Positions 11,318 to 23,025 of a stretch of DNA of 64,000 nt are shown piece by piece; positions within the stretch are counted from its first letter, which is position 1, and each line of letters begins with the position of its first letter. A model generated the notes under the pieces. That model saw only the letters and a list, made by a program, of their open reading frames with translations, did no database searches and was not told the origin of the DNA. The position numbers and the translations under genes were made by a program. Source of the stretch: Xylogone sp. PMI_703. Its lineage: Eukaryota; Ascomycota; Leotiomycetes. The DNA lies in assembly GCA_021399445.1 (NCBI GenBank), contig JAJTUQ010000006.1:3782001-3846000 (forward strand). The letters run 5' to 3'.

Positions 11318-12537
11318 CTAAGTGCTATTATATTTGCCAGTTGTCATAATCATCTTGAATATATCCAGATCCTTTCTTGCATCTTGCGGGGTCGTCTTAA
11401 TTTCTTTCCCCTCTGTCATCCAGGCATGCAGCTCCTTGAATTCTAATGTATAGTTGTCTTCGTAGGTTTTTCTAACCATGGTTTCTTTATACCCGTTGTT
11501 GTCATTCTCTTGGATATGCATTGTCGTTGGGAGACCTTTGACATAGGGCGAGTCATATTGCACTCGCACCACTTTCTTCATCGAATAAACCTCAATGTGA
11601 GCGTCGAACCGAGGAACATCATCGTTTCCAGATTCATATATTACGGAGAAGCCTGGGTATTGCAGAAGAGCACTTTGAAGGTTAGTGATAGGCATTTTCT
11701 CTGGTTAATAGCTATTGAACGCACCTCCACATCGGGTAACCAAGTGATGCTCCCAAGACGGACGTAGGCATTCCGAGTGCTTCTCTCATAGCAGATAGAT
11801 CGTGAGATCCAAGACCCGCAAGTATATCAAACATCTTTCTTGTCTGGGGAGTATCGGAAATACCTCCATACTCTTGTACGAAGGCCTGTCTGTAAATGTC
11901 CTCTTTGGCAGCTTTCTGTTCCTCAATATTTTGGGTCGTGAAATCCGTAAATTTCTTGGGGAATGTTCCGGACTGAGAAACGTATCGTGAATTTGGCCCA
12001 ATTATATCTGCATGGTATTAGTTGATACGCTAATATATATGTTCTTGAATTTCCCAGATACTTGCCTCTAACACGAGCGTATAGTATCTTATCCAACCCG
12101 CCAATTTCTTTCACTGCATCTATGAATGCTGTCGCATATCGTCTCATATACCCAACCATTACCTTGCCCTTCGATTGCTGCTCCGCACTAATAATGAGAT
12201 CTGCATCTCGATATGTGAAACACATCGGCTTCTCCACAAATACATACTTGTCATGTTTCAGCGCAGTCAGAACATGTATAGTATGAAATTCACTGGCACT
12301 CAGCACAAACACAACGTCGACCTCGGAAGATCCGCTGAGCTCTTCAGGATTAGTGGTCGTTGGCGGAATGCCGCCGATAACCTTATTCTTACAGTATTCC
12401 AAAGCTTGTTTTGAGATATCGCAGAGGTAGGTGATTTTGAAGAGATCCGACATGTAGCCCAGAGCTGGAATATGGCTCACCTGGCTGATCTCACCGCAAC
12501 CTATGATGCCAACGCGAATGATGACAGAGGGTGCCAT
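11318..12537 (-). CDS. Gfo/Idh/MocA-family NAD(P)-dependent oxidoreductase
   Basis: Exons 12537..12066, 12007..11725 and 11672..11318 encode about 369 aa. The N-terminus has the Rossmann signature VGIIGCGEISQVSHIPAL, and the catalytic/cofactor motif EKPMCFT sits near residue 100, where the family has EKP. The C-terminal domain includes LGSHDLSAMREALGMP and a beta-rich half with IEVYSMKKVVRVQYD. Substrate cannot be predicted; members act on sugars, inositols and trans-dihydrodiols. The first intron starts with GC (AGAG|GCAAGT, branch CTAAT, acceptor TGCAG); splicing there gives the smooth join ARVRDIIGPN. The second intron is 52 nt with branch CTAAC. Confidence 0.87.
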
Positions 12538-13001
12538 TATTTTGTAGATTCTCTATTTCAGGATATTAAATTTTTATCTCAGCGGAGTGCTATGAGTCTT
12601 CGGCTTAGTTATAACAGCTGACAAGATTGTAGAAGCAAGGGTGGGAGAACCCCGAGGAAATCACATTGTGAGTTCTTTTGCTGTACCAATAAACATCGAG
12701 AAGACGTGAGAAGACGTGGGCAGTCTTGCGCCAAAGGTTCTCTCCCCGCTTTTTTTCTTTGTCACTCCTGCCAATATCTAGCCTTCGCAATTCCAAATAC
12801 TTGGTTGCTACGCTTTTACCCTGCACTTATCTAAGTCTGTACCAAGCCCATACGGCCTAGAATTGAATCGAATACTGGAGTTTCAGAATATCCCATGTCA
12901 GTTGCAGAGCGCACACTCTGTTTATACAAGTCAAGTTTTGAATAGTGTAAAATTGATAAATACATAAATGATGAGTATTGATGTTCGATTAGATCTTTTA
13001 A
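12538..13001. other. intergenic between oxidoreductase promoter and frameshifted hydrolase 3' end
   Basis: No supported gene. A ten-base direct duplication (AGAAGACGTG) occurs near 12700. Confidence 0.4.
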
Positions 13002-14779
13002 TCAATGCGGTAACGCGGCCTGCGGAAGCTTCAATAGGTCGTTGTCTATCTTCAAAAGGACCTCTGGCGTAAGCTCCGTGGTGTGCATCATGATAGCATC
13101 CAAAGTATAAGCGCTAGCACTATTAGGTCGAGAACTTGCCATGATGGTGGGAATATGTTTGTGTAACACTACTCTTGTTGCCTGGTTGTCAAGTAGTTCT
13201 CTAATTGACGTTTTCTTTGTTGAGTACACCATCGGTGGCTGGAATCTTGACCCTGTGTTTAATTGGATTGAGATTGCAAGATTGGCGGCACAATCAAGCT
13301 TCTCCAATAAACTTTTCCCCTCAGCCCCAGCCCTGAGCATATTAGCGGTGAGAGAAGGTCTCACAGTGCCGAACGTATTGATGTTGACGCTCCTGTCTAA
13401 GATAGCTTTGTCATGAATGAAGTGGATGATCGCTATGTCGCGGAATGAAGTCTCCACAAACTGCCATATCATCTTAAATGTGCCTTGATCGATCCAGAAG
13501 CCCCCAGCTACAACTCTAAGTTGCGTAGGTTCATAACCATGGTGCAGTCGAGCACCAGAAATTGTGTATTACCTTCCAGCCAATCTACCAGCCCAACCTC
13601 GACATGATGAACGCCGCGCTCGTCTTGAAGATAGAATGTGCACCTATCGCTACTGAAATCGAGGGCAAAGGCTTGTACAGTGTCCGCATTATGTCCTGCT
13701 ACGAACACCCCGCCAGCTACATGAGGAGATTGCAGTGAATCTACTGGCGAGAGATTTGGTAAGAGTCGCAGATTCTGTAAGCGGCTGGCAAGTTCGTGAG
13801 CCCGTGATGTAGGTAACGGTGTACTAGACGCGAATAGTCTCGGAAAATGGCGCCAGATGAGGGCACGCAAGGCAGTCTCACCACCTGACACGGCACTGGT
13901 TGTCACAAGTATGCCATCCTGCTCTGGAAATACGAAGGCAAACTGCCCGAAAACACCATAAGCGTAGTAACTTCCATGAGGCCCGGTCCACCAGTGGTAG
14001 CCGTAATTATTATTACCTTTAGATGTTGTAGCTCTCTCCACCCACTCAGCGGGCAGCACTTGGCGTCCATCCCAGACTCCCTTTTGAAGATGAAGTATGG
14101 CTAACTTCAGCAAATCAGATGAGCGACAACTTATGCCATTTCCCCCGGAGTTGATATTCTCTGGACCAACATCCCATGTTAGGTCCTCGATTCCTAGCGG
14201 TTGGAATAGTCTCGTTTCTAAAAAATCTCTGGCGCTTTGTCCCGTGGTTTGTGAGATAATAGCAGATAGCATAAAACTTGTAGCACTCGAATACTTAAAT
14301 ATTGTGCCCGGTGGGTGGATCACAGGTATAGCAAAGAACTCGTCAATCCAGCTTGTGGTGATATTACGCCACGTTCCCCCTGATGTGCCCTGTGCATGTC
14401 CGCTCGTTTGAGTTATCAAATCCTCCACCGTCATGCGCAAGAGGTTCGCGTCTGCATCCTTAGGAATCCTATCAGGGAAGAAAGAGACAACCCTGTCTTG
14501 CAGGCTGAAGTAACCCTCGTGAACTGCCAACCCGACAGCAACAGAAAGGAAGCTTTTTGTAGCCGAATGCATCATATGCCGAAGGTCTGGACGGTAAGGC
14601 CACCACCAGCCTTCGGAAATGACGGCTCCAGACCGATATATCATGAAACTATTCAGCTCAACGCCTGAGTCTTTAGCATCATCAATGAAGCGTAAGATAT
14701 CCTGAGAGTTTACTCCTAGTGCTTCAGGCTCTGCCCTTCTCAATCCATCAGTTACAGCTGCTAACATGACTCTCTTCAC
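13002..14779 (-). pseudogene. bacterial-type serine hydrolase (beta-lactamase fold), single-base frameshift
   Basis: Frame one, 14779..13508, encodes 423 aa of a class C beta-lactamase/6-aminohexanoate-dimer hydrolase-like protein. It has the S-x-x-K active site in HSATKSF (about residue 73) and the tyrosine motif as FKYSSATSF; YGYHWWTG and VFGQFAFVFPEQD follow. It then stops early. The second frame, open from about 13566 to 13002, continues with ISGARLHHGYEPTQLRVVAGG and MIWQFVETSFRD, which is how bacterial homologues continue after a W-x-E-G-x-T motif. Loss of one base in the ACACAATTT stretch (about 13558-13566) explains both pieces. An intron would remove the conserved HHGYEP segment, so it is unlikely. 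Intronless and bacterial-looking, hence possible transfer. A sequencing error would make this an intact gene of roughly 590 aa. Confidence 0.72.
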
Positions 14780-15502
14780 CGACGGGTATAAAGTTGGAAT
14801 GAAATTGCTGCTATGTTAATTTTCAATTAGCCTCAGGGCATAACAGCATGCTTGTACTGAAAAGAAATGAAGCAGGAGAGGCTCAGGGATAAGACGGAGT
14901 AGAAATTTACATTTTGTTTATGCAGGTGAGCCGAGTTTTGCAGCATGATTCTTTCGGTCTAACTCATCCAGATTCCGAGCGCCCAATTGAACGTGCTTCG
15001 CCGTAGGCGGGATAAGAACATATGATTCCGGTTGAATGTTGCAAAACTTCAAGGTCCATAGTACTATGCTTAAAGAGGCATTTTTTTGCCCCTGATGCAC
15101 AATGGAAGCTTACTCCGATCCGTAGTCCGATCGGAGTACAGCAATACCGGGAGGTATTCTCCACCCAGACTCCAGATGACTGCTTTTTCGACCTCGCCGC
15201 TAGCCTGAATACCATTCATTCCGCTCCCAAATTAGCATTGTAAGAAGCTCAGTTCTCGTATTGCAAAGAAGATCTTGCAGTACATGGTGTCCAAATTCCA
15301 TGCTACCGAGGCCCACTCAATTCCTTCAATACGTAAAGAATTTTTCGGATTGACCAGGTATCACGAGAAATTTGCACAAGTACACATACTCCTGAAGACA
15401 ATTTAATATCCTAGAGGTCGTAATATAAAATGGCTGGAAAAGGTCTCTTCATTGAGACTTATTCTCTCTGTCATCGTCATTCTTTCTCTTTCTCTTGCTA
15501 TC
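14780..15502. other. shared divergent promoter of two hydrolase genes
   Basis: Lies between the starts of the two beta-lactamase-fold genes. Short open frames here have no domain features. I see no defined motif. Confidence 0.4.
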
Positions 15503-17374
15503 ATGTATATCACTACCTACCTTGCACCGCTCTCTTGCATTTTCTCTGCTACTCTTGCTACTTTTACTCCTTGCCCAATTCTAGGTCCAGACTATCCCAA
15601 ACCTCCAATATCTTCCATTCCAAGCTCAACCATCATTCAAGATGGCATATCTAATCTCAGAACCCTGCTTGATCAGACTATAAACCCAAACAATAGTACA
15701 CATGGACCTACCACCCCAAACACAACATCATTCAGTATCGCCCTTTTCACGACTTCTGATGGGCTACGACCGTCTGGCAAACCCTTTTTCTTTCAGTATC
15801 ATCACACGGCTCCTTTGCTCGACAAAAAAGGGGGAGTAGATGAGAACAGCATCTATCGTATTGGTGAACTCAGCCAGGTTTTCACCGTTTGGACTTTGTT
15901 GTTGGAAGCTGGTGAGAGTTACTGGAACGAACCCGTCACCAAATATGTGCCCGAACTGGCCAAAGCAGCGAAGGAACAAGCAGCAAAGAACGATCCTTTG
16001 AAATGGGTTGATTGGGATGATATCACGGTAGGAGACCTGGCCGGTCACATGGCCGGTATAGGAAGGGAATGTACGAATATCTATGCTCCGAGTATTAGCA
16101 TTTCTAACAACTTGTAGATTCTCTGGAAGATTTAGCATTTCAGAATCGCGCAGTTTCATCTCTTAGACTACCGAATTTCAATCAATCAAACCTCCCACCA
16201 TGTGGACCAAAGAGAGCATGCAGCAGAGAGGGTATGCCATAATCTAGTTTTAATATCACACTTCCTGACGACGGGATAGAATTCTTTGCGGGCTTCACTC
16301 ATAGAAATCCGGTTTATCTGCCTTCAAGCACCCCGATATTCTCAAATTCAGCCTTCCGAATCTTAGGCTATGTAATCGAGAATATTACTGGCGACAGTTT
16401 TGAGTCTGTTCTCACACGAAACATTTTCCTCCCACTGAATATGACGCATAGTTCCACATCAAAGGCACCCATGATATCGCACGGTGTGATTCCCGGGAAC
16501 CAGAGCGCAAGTGGATGGGATCTTGACCTCGGTGATGAAGCTCCGTAAGATACCCCGGTTGTGTAGGAATTGCTCTTGCTAATGTATTAGTGCACTGGGT
16601 ATTTATTCTACAATCACAGATTTGTCTCGCGCAGGTTCCTCCATCCTTGGTTCTTCCCTCCTTTCGCCATCCTTAACCAGACGCTGGCTCAAGCCTATAT
16701 CCCTGACATCCAACAGCGCCAATTCGGTCGGTCGACCCTGGGAAATATTCAGTCAGCAAATTGGCACGAATCTCATTCTTCCTGTTTATACAAAGCTAGG
16801 CACCATTGGATATTACAGCTCGTATCTAGGCGTCTTACCAGACTACGATATAGGCTTTGCCATTCTTGCGGCTGATAGCACAGGCGCACCAGACTTGAAT
16901 GCCCACGCAGATATCATCGGTGATGCCATGGTGCCAGCCCTGATAAAAAACGCGGCTTCTTCGACAGCACAGTTGTATGCAGGAACCTATCAGGGAACAG
17001 ACAACTCATCAATCACTCTGACGGTTGATGACCAGCCAGGAATTTCGGTGGACGTCCTTGTTAGCAACGGGAGTGATATTAGAGCCGCAATTGCGGCTCT
17101 CAGTAACATTGAACCATCTGGGCTGAGCTTTAGACTGTTTCCAACAAACTTGGAATCAAAAACCCCAGCAGGGGGGAGGATCGCATTTCGAGCTGTTTTT
17201 CAGGATGAGAATGCATTTGCTGACGCTGGTACAGCTACATGCATTTCTTGGATGAGCGTCGATGAGTTGGTCTATGGTGGAATTGCACTGGATGAGTTTA
17301 TTTTCGAGCTAGATGCAAGTGGTAAAGCTGTTATGGTGGAAGGAACAGGGTTAAGAGTTGCCTTCAAGAGATAA
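15503..17374 (+). CDS. secreted beta-lactamase-like protein lacking catalytic residues
   Basis: Exons 15503..16070, 16118..16231, 16280..16544 and 16591..17374 join in phase. The N-terminus has a hydrophobic signal-like segment, then CPILGPDYPKP, a start typical of fungal extracellular beta-lactamase-related proteins. The fold continues with VDWDDITVGDLAGHMAGI, FSNSAFRILGYVIE, a GDEAPALGIYST motif and a C-terminal beta domain. The residues that do chemistry in the family are replaced: the expected G-S-x-x-K is G-E-L-S-Q (YRIGELSQVFT), and the Tyr of the Y-S-N motif is Phe. It is therefore probably a pseudoenzyme, perhaps binding a ligand or partner. TTG 15452 extends the frame, but ATG 15503 is the first conventional start. 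Confidence 0.82.
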
Positions 17375-17663
17375 TGAGCGTAGGAGATGTTGCCCTATTG
17401 ATCAAACTCTCGTCTTAGACTACAAAGCTCATACAGGCGTAATTTCAGCGTTTCATTTTTTCCGAGAAAGTAGATGAGCAGGATTAAATTATATTCCCTA
17501 GATAGTTACAATTTTTTCAAATCTGATTATTCTATAAAGCCTTGGATAATTTAGCTTAACCTTTTTCATTAATCAACAAATCTTATTCTTCAGTAATCAT
17601 TATATTTGATTGAACGGTTTATAGCTTATATTATGTTAGGCAGTTCGGAAGATGAGACTTCCT

Positions 17664-19927
17664 CTACTGCTGATCAAATGAAAATTGCATCGTATCGTTA
17701 AAGTATGCATCCTGGTCAGATTCAGTGAAGTAATGCCCTAAACTCATATCAAACATCCCACTTGAATAAGGCAAATAGTCCATACTCAAGGTATTCGTGT
17801 CAAAGTCATCATGCGTACCACTAGGCTGTTGAGTCTCTAAGGATAGAGCGTTATCTTGGTCAGAAGTGGTACCAAACGTATTCTCCGGATTTTGCACATC
17901 CTTTGGGGAAGCTTTCCATGGCTGATCATTAAACCACCGTTGGATTCCTTTTATCCGCCGTTCAAAATCAAGGAAGGCGTCTCTTTCTCCTGGTATACCA
18001 ATCCGAGACTTTCTTACAGTGGAAATGCGTTCCACCGACTGTTCTAAAACTGTTGACATTCCGAGTGAAGTGCGGAAATTTCTTGTTTCCCGGGCGATGG
18101 AGGGTTTAGTTGCCATTGCTGAAAGCTTTGATGCCACAATAAATGCGAACCCTATTTGGATCCATTCGGAGTTATTGAAGGTGATTTCAGCACCGACTGG
18201 AAGTGACAAGTAAAAGTCAAACAGTAGCTTCGCAGAAAAGAGACCAGCACATAGAATCTCAAGATGTGAAGATGATGCCGGTATACCATGAACAAGATCG
18301 TGTTTCTGATGGAGAAGACTGATTTGATAGAGCGCGAGTTCTGTGGTACGGAACTGTATTACAAGCATCTCTGCATAATTGGACTATTTAGTTATATAAT
18401 GGAATGCAGTAATGACTGGAAGACTTACGACTCTCATTCATAGAAAATGGCAAACGTGACTTGAAGTCTTCAAGTTCAGATTTCAATGACATAACAAGTG
18501 CTACGACCGCGGGACTGGATATACTTATCTCTTCGCTAACGTCGGAAAGTAGACGGTTGATCTTCTCCATGATATGCTGTAGTTGTATGATAGAGAGGAG
18601 GTAACGATCGGTTGGATGGTCCTCAGCTTGGCGGAGAAGCCCGCAGCAATTTTCTATGTATATAGAGTATGGAAATGTGGCTAGTTTTTGCAAAATCACC
18701 GAGACGCTTGCAAGATTAAGGTAAGTGATCCAGCGCTAGTTAACCTGGGTCATCTAATAAAAGATACTTACGTTGACGAGAGATAATAGCAACCAGCAAG
18801 AGCCCTTGATTCATCTTTTGTTCTTGAGAGCTCAGGTTTTTGCATGGTATTTGTGGAGGATTCTGGCAACTTAGTAATTGGAGTCTTCCAAGAAGTTCGC
18901 TGCGGTGCCTGATCAAGGTTCATGTCTACTACAAGACTAATAGCAAGCTGAAGAAATTGAGAGTAATGGGGGGGTTTTGGATGATAGTGGTACCTTGAAG
19001 AACAATTAACTAATTAGATAACTTTGGTATAACGTGGTAGAAGGACTTTTTGTACTTAATACAAGTCTTACCATGCAAGATAGACAAGAAGCCCTTGCAG
19101 CATATCAAATGACCCTTCTGAACCAATAATCATTTTGGCACTGACGGTGCGTCTTAATTCGTCACAGAGTCTCTTTTGAAGTGGAGGATCTTTATGTGAT
19201 GACACTGTTAGTACAGCAAGAAAAAGGAAGGGCCTGCTTTGACGCATTTCTTCTGCTGTCATTTCCGGTGGAATGATCACAAATGGAAAGTGGGAAGTAA
19301 AAGTTTGTTTGAAGTCAGCTATGAGGAATACAGCAGCCTCTATTGAGAGCATGCTAGAGCTTATAACGTCTCTGGTTAGGATAGGTAAGGCAGCGGAAAC
19401 CACATGTGTGTCGCTCTCAGTACTTCTATGTGTAGTCGCTGGCAAGGAGTTCCTAAATGCGATTAGTGGACAATTTACCTAGCAAGTGAGTGGCTTGACT
19501 ACTGGTTAGAATCCGGGGACTCGGAAGAACCCAATTTTGTATCGGCGGATTTAGAGCGGCTTAAAAGCTGGTCTACTTTGGCTTCCAGAGCTGATATCCG
19601 CCTAGTGGCTGTCAGCGAAGCTATCCAATAACGCTCCTGATTTTACAAACATGTCCTTCCTAGTGTCATTTCTACGTCGAAGTGCAGGTCTAAACGTACA
19701 CGTCTTGTTTAGACGAAGGCATCTGTTACTTATATTAAAGGAATTCCCTAATCTGGGCCACCTAAGAACGTTTTATACCTATTACATGTAGACGTATTGC
19801 TATTCTTAATGCATTTGACCTTTGCCGTCACGCAATTTTGACAAGTCCGCAGCATTGCTTTATCAAGAGCGGATATGCTAGAAACAGATTGGGAGGTATC
19901 TGATTGTAACGTCTCATCTTCTTCCAT
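17664..19927 (-). CDS. Zn2Cys6 transcription factor
   Basis: Seven exons can be joined. The start is ATG 19927 (MEEDETLQ). The zinc cluster CQNCVTAKVKC ... CNRCLRLNKTC is split by a 56-nt intron after CNR. A linker and short coiled coil (RISALEAKVDQLLS) follow, then the fungal transcription factor middle region (LLVYLAWYHYHPKP, ALAGCYYLSST, TVSVILQKLATFPY). The last exon ends at 17664 with an acidic, Gln-rich tail. Spacing between the third and fourth Cys is eight residues, longer than the usual five to nine midpoint but acceptable. Target unknown; the divergently arranged DUF5071 gene and the convergent pseudoenzyme gene are its neighbours. Individual splice sites were chosen by eye, phase and homology. 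Confidence 0.85.
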
Positions 19928-20688
19928 TATGATTATGCGTATAAATGAGCATAAAGTAGACAAATATTGAGATATTACCGGGATGAAACTAGCAGTAAAT
20001 GATAGAGGCAGTACTGTACTTCGTATCTTAAAGCCAATTCCCAATTCGCGAGATTACCAGTACACGTGATCTTGGCGAGGTGACTTTTCTGCGAATGAGA
20101 GAATTGATAACCTCGAATCATAAAAAAAATTATATTGGATTTGAAAGAGCTAATCGTGCCCGATTTTGTAGTAACTTTCACTGCGTCAGCCAAATGGGAT
20201 CTATATTACGGGTACCTAAGATTACCAACAAAATGTGTGTGCGGAAAAAGCGCGTCGAAAACACCGGTACCGGATTTTGACAACTGTAAATAAGGATGCG
20301 CCCAATGAATTTAGGTTCCACCTTAAGGTATATATCTAGGGTTAGTAACACTATTGATCATATCTGGTAGATTGAAATAGCAAGCAGTCAGGCATGGGGC
20401 CCCTGGATCTTGACTCTATTAGTATCAGGGCTCGAGACTTACACCATGTAGGCCGAACATTTGAGGCATGAACCGCGCTGTCTCAGGATCCCTTGTTCCA
20501 GTATGTCATCACCTTATTTATCAGTCTCGCTTTCTCATTATAGTAATTTGCCGTCCTCTTTCTCCTCTGCTTATGGTCACTAACAATTCAAAGATTTGGC
20601 AAATATATTTAAGCGCTGTGAAACGACCAAGTGCGCGTACTCACGATCTTGGTTCTCAGCCTCTTGCGATAGATCTGACTCTTATACG
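19928..20688. other. divergent promoter between Zn2Cys6 factor and DUF5071 gene
   Basis: No coding region supported. The frame entering DUF5071 is open upstream of its ATG to about 20596, but without family features. Confidence 0.4.
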
Positions 20689-21099
20689 ATGGAAGCGGAT
20701 ACACAGAAACATCTTCTCCCAGAAGGCAAGCACGATATCGCGGCCATCGAAAAACTCCGGGACCTGGGGCCGCAAGTGTGGGGTAACAAACCCATTATCG
20801 ATGAGCTCGTTCGCTGGCCACAAGATGTGAATTGGCCAATTGCAGTCCCAGTGGCATCACTTCTCCTTGAGCATCCTCAATCCTGTGTCGATGTTATCCA
20901 TCAAGTTGTCTTGGATTTTGGAGACGATGACACGTGGATTGCCAATCTCGTTGAATATGTGGTGAAAAAGATGCCGGTAGAGTTAAGGATACGCCTTCGA
21001 GGCGACATACAAAACTTGGTGGAGCAGAGAGGAAACAACATGGATCCAGGTGATAGAGAGGTTCTGGATGAGTACCTTGAAATGACTCCCGACGCTTGA
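20689..21099 (+). CDS. DUF5071 domain protein, 136 aa
   Basis: Single exon from ATG 20689 (MEADTQKHLLPEGKHDIAAI). The sequence follows the DUF5071 pattern: LLP-x-K-x-D, then AIEKLRDLG, an acidic/aromatic ELVRWPQDVNWPIAVPVA core and LLEHPQ, with helical repeats after it. DUF5071 proteins are small, HEAT-like, common in bacteria and scattered in fungi; no function is established. I chose ATG 20689 over the earlier in-frame start because the family begins just before the LLP motif. Scattered fungal distribution suggests bacterial ancestry, which a tree would test. Confidence 0.78.
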   Translation: MEADTQKHLLPEGKHDIAAIEKLRDLGPQVWGNKPIIDELVRWPQDVNWPIAVPVASLLLEHPQSCVDVIHQVVLDFGDDDTWIANLVEYVVKKMPVELRIRLRGDIQNLVEQRGNNMDPGDREVLDEYLEMTPDA

Positions 21100-23025
21100 T
21101 AAATTTATTTCTCGAATATAGCGCCACGTTAAGGATACTTTGTGATGGGATGATGATGCTTTTACGGGGAAATCTTCATATTGCGTGTGGGTTGACATTT
21201 ATCAGCTTCACGCACCAGGTACAACGAGCCGTACATTGTGTACTGTACTGTACAGAGTACAGTAACTCGGGTCACACTTGCCGAGACTTTTACCAAATAA
21301 GAAAATGACCAAAATTACTTTCCTGCCTTGGATATTTTGTTACTCAGTTCAACCTACGTGTCACAGTAAATTAAATGCAATACCCTTGGTAGTGTCTGCA
21401 TTGCTCCGATGGCAGTCATACTGCAGTTACCTTCTAGAAACTTCCCCAGAGCAGGCCGAGTACCGGTGCCATAATTGATTAGGAATTTGGCAATTGACCT
21501 ACTTTTGGAGATTCGTGAAAACACTCAGCTAGCCTTGTCTGGGTGTCATGTCCAGCGCTTGTATCAGCCTCTGTTGTTTCTGATGGAAACAATCCGTATT
21601 ATTGATGGCCTCTCAAATGCTACAACCAACCTTTGAGGAAGCAAACATTCTCGACATCGCCACATTGCAGTTAATTTACCATCGGGTTCTCGGTCGAGGC
21701 TCTTCTCATTTGACACTGCGAAAACAACCCAGTCCCAATTCGTAACGTTACGTGTCCGTCCTAACGCGCTTAATATAGGGAGACTGATAGTAACTGGGCA
21801 CAGTGCATCTTAATTTATGCGATACTAACTGATAATCCTGGAATCACCCCAGGCTCTTGCTGGGCAGGATGTCACGAGGAAACTGGGGTAATATCGGAAT
21901 GCCGAGATCTCAATACCTTTCCCATGTCAAAAAGCACCTTAATGATTATTCAACAGCTTCGCTCTTTGAAAGCGGGGTTGGTGGTCGATGAGTGCCGTAA
22001 CCTATAAGTGGGATAATAAGCTTTCGGGCGTACAATTGGCTTTGTTGGAAAGTAATATGTAGGACGCCGTGGTATTGGCGTTGGCATTGGCAACTTGGCT
22101 GAGGAGTATGAATGGGATTGAGATGTCAAGTCGGTGGCATTGAAAGACTCATTATTCGAGCCAAGCATTCCGTGTAACAGCCAAGATGGGAAAGATGACT
22201 CTTGTTGGCACTCTAAGTAGAGGCGGAGGCCCGGCTAGATGCTGCCGTGTATCCATTTTTGATATTCTCCGACAGCTATCTCCGGAGCTACAGCAAATAG
22301 ATGCCCAGATCAGATAAGCTAAGATTTTATCACACAGTAGCATTGTGCATCCATACCAACAACGCTGTCTTATTCGCAGGAGCTCGTAAATTGTTCTCCC
22401 CCGGCTTCCTATAATGGATAAGCTATACTGCATGCCGGCCGAGCCGTCCGTAGACAACGGGGGATACTTACCCGCAAGGTAGATTGCCGACCAGCGCATC
22501 CACACCCTAACGCTGCCTTGATGGAAAAGCTGCTTTTGTTTGGGAAGGTGGAGCGGAAGTCCCCCAAATCTTGCGCCTGATTGGGCCACTCTCCTGTAGT
22601 TAATATATGCGAGGTTGATATCAATGGGATCTGGACTGCTTCTGGACTGCTTATTTTGTCTTCAATCAGATTTCCCAATTCAAAAGCTAGGGTATTCCTG
22701 CTCGGATTCGCCCGGTCTGCCCTCGAACTGGCAGGTATGAAGCTGAAAGGAAGGTAGTATCTCACATGCCAAGATTGAGTGCTGAGAAGTAGATTCCAAA
22801 TTGCTGGAGGATTAAGAATTCGAGTGGCCAATCAACAAGCATGGCACTATCAACGGTCAAGAATGTACGCATTTGAACGAGCTAATAGCAAGCAATAAGA
22901 AAACTATAAAGGCTTGATTTGGACCCGAAGACTTTCTCAAGTCACAGCCCTTCAAGTCAACATAGCTTCAACCTTCACTAGGTCCCACCTATCTTGTCCC
23001 AACTCTCTTGTCTCACTTTGCAAAA
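21100..23025. other. 1.9-kb region without supported genes
   Basis: Only short open frames without domain features. An inverted repeat (ACTGTACT ... AGTACAGT) lies around 21243-21264. The right end holds the peptidase promoter. Confidence 0.45.
22905..22910 (+). promoter_or_regulatory. TATA box of the glutamic peptidase gene
   Basis: TATAAA 116 bp upstream of the peptidase ATG, followed by a pyrimidine-rich leader (ATCTTGTCCCAACTCTC) typical of highly expressed fungal genes. A PacC-type GCCAAG lies further up at 22768-22773. Function inferred from position only. Confidence 0.45.

Noticed and set aside
13002..13472. Separate 156-aa gene
   Set aside because: Its beginning (MIWQFVETSFRD) is the internal continuation of the upstream serine hydrolase, out of frame by one base; treated as part of the frameshifted gene.
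22152..22831. Overlapping minus-strand frames upstream of the peptidase
   Set aside because: No domain features, mutually overlapping, composition not coding-like.
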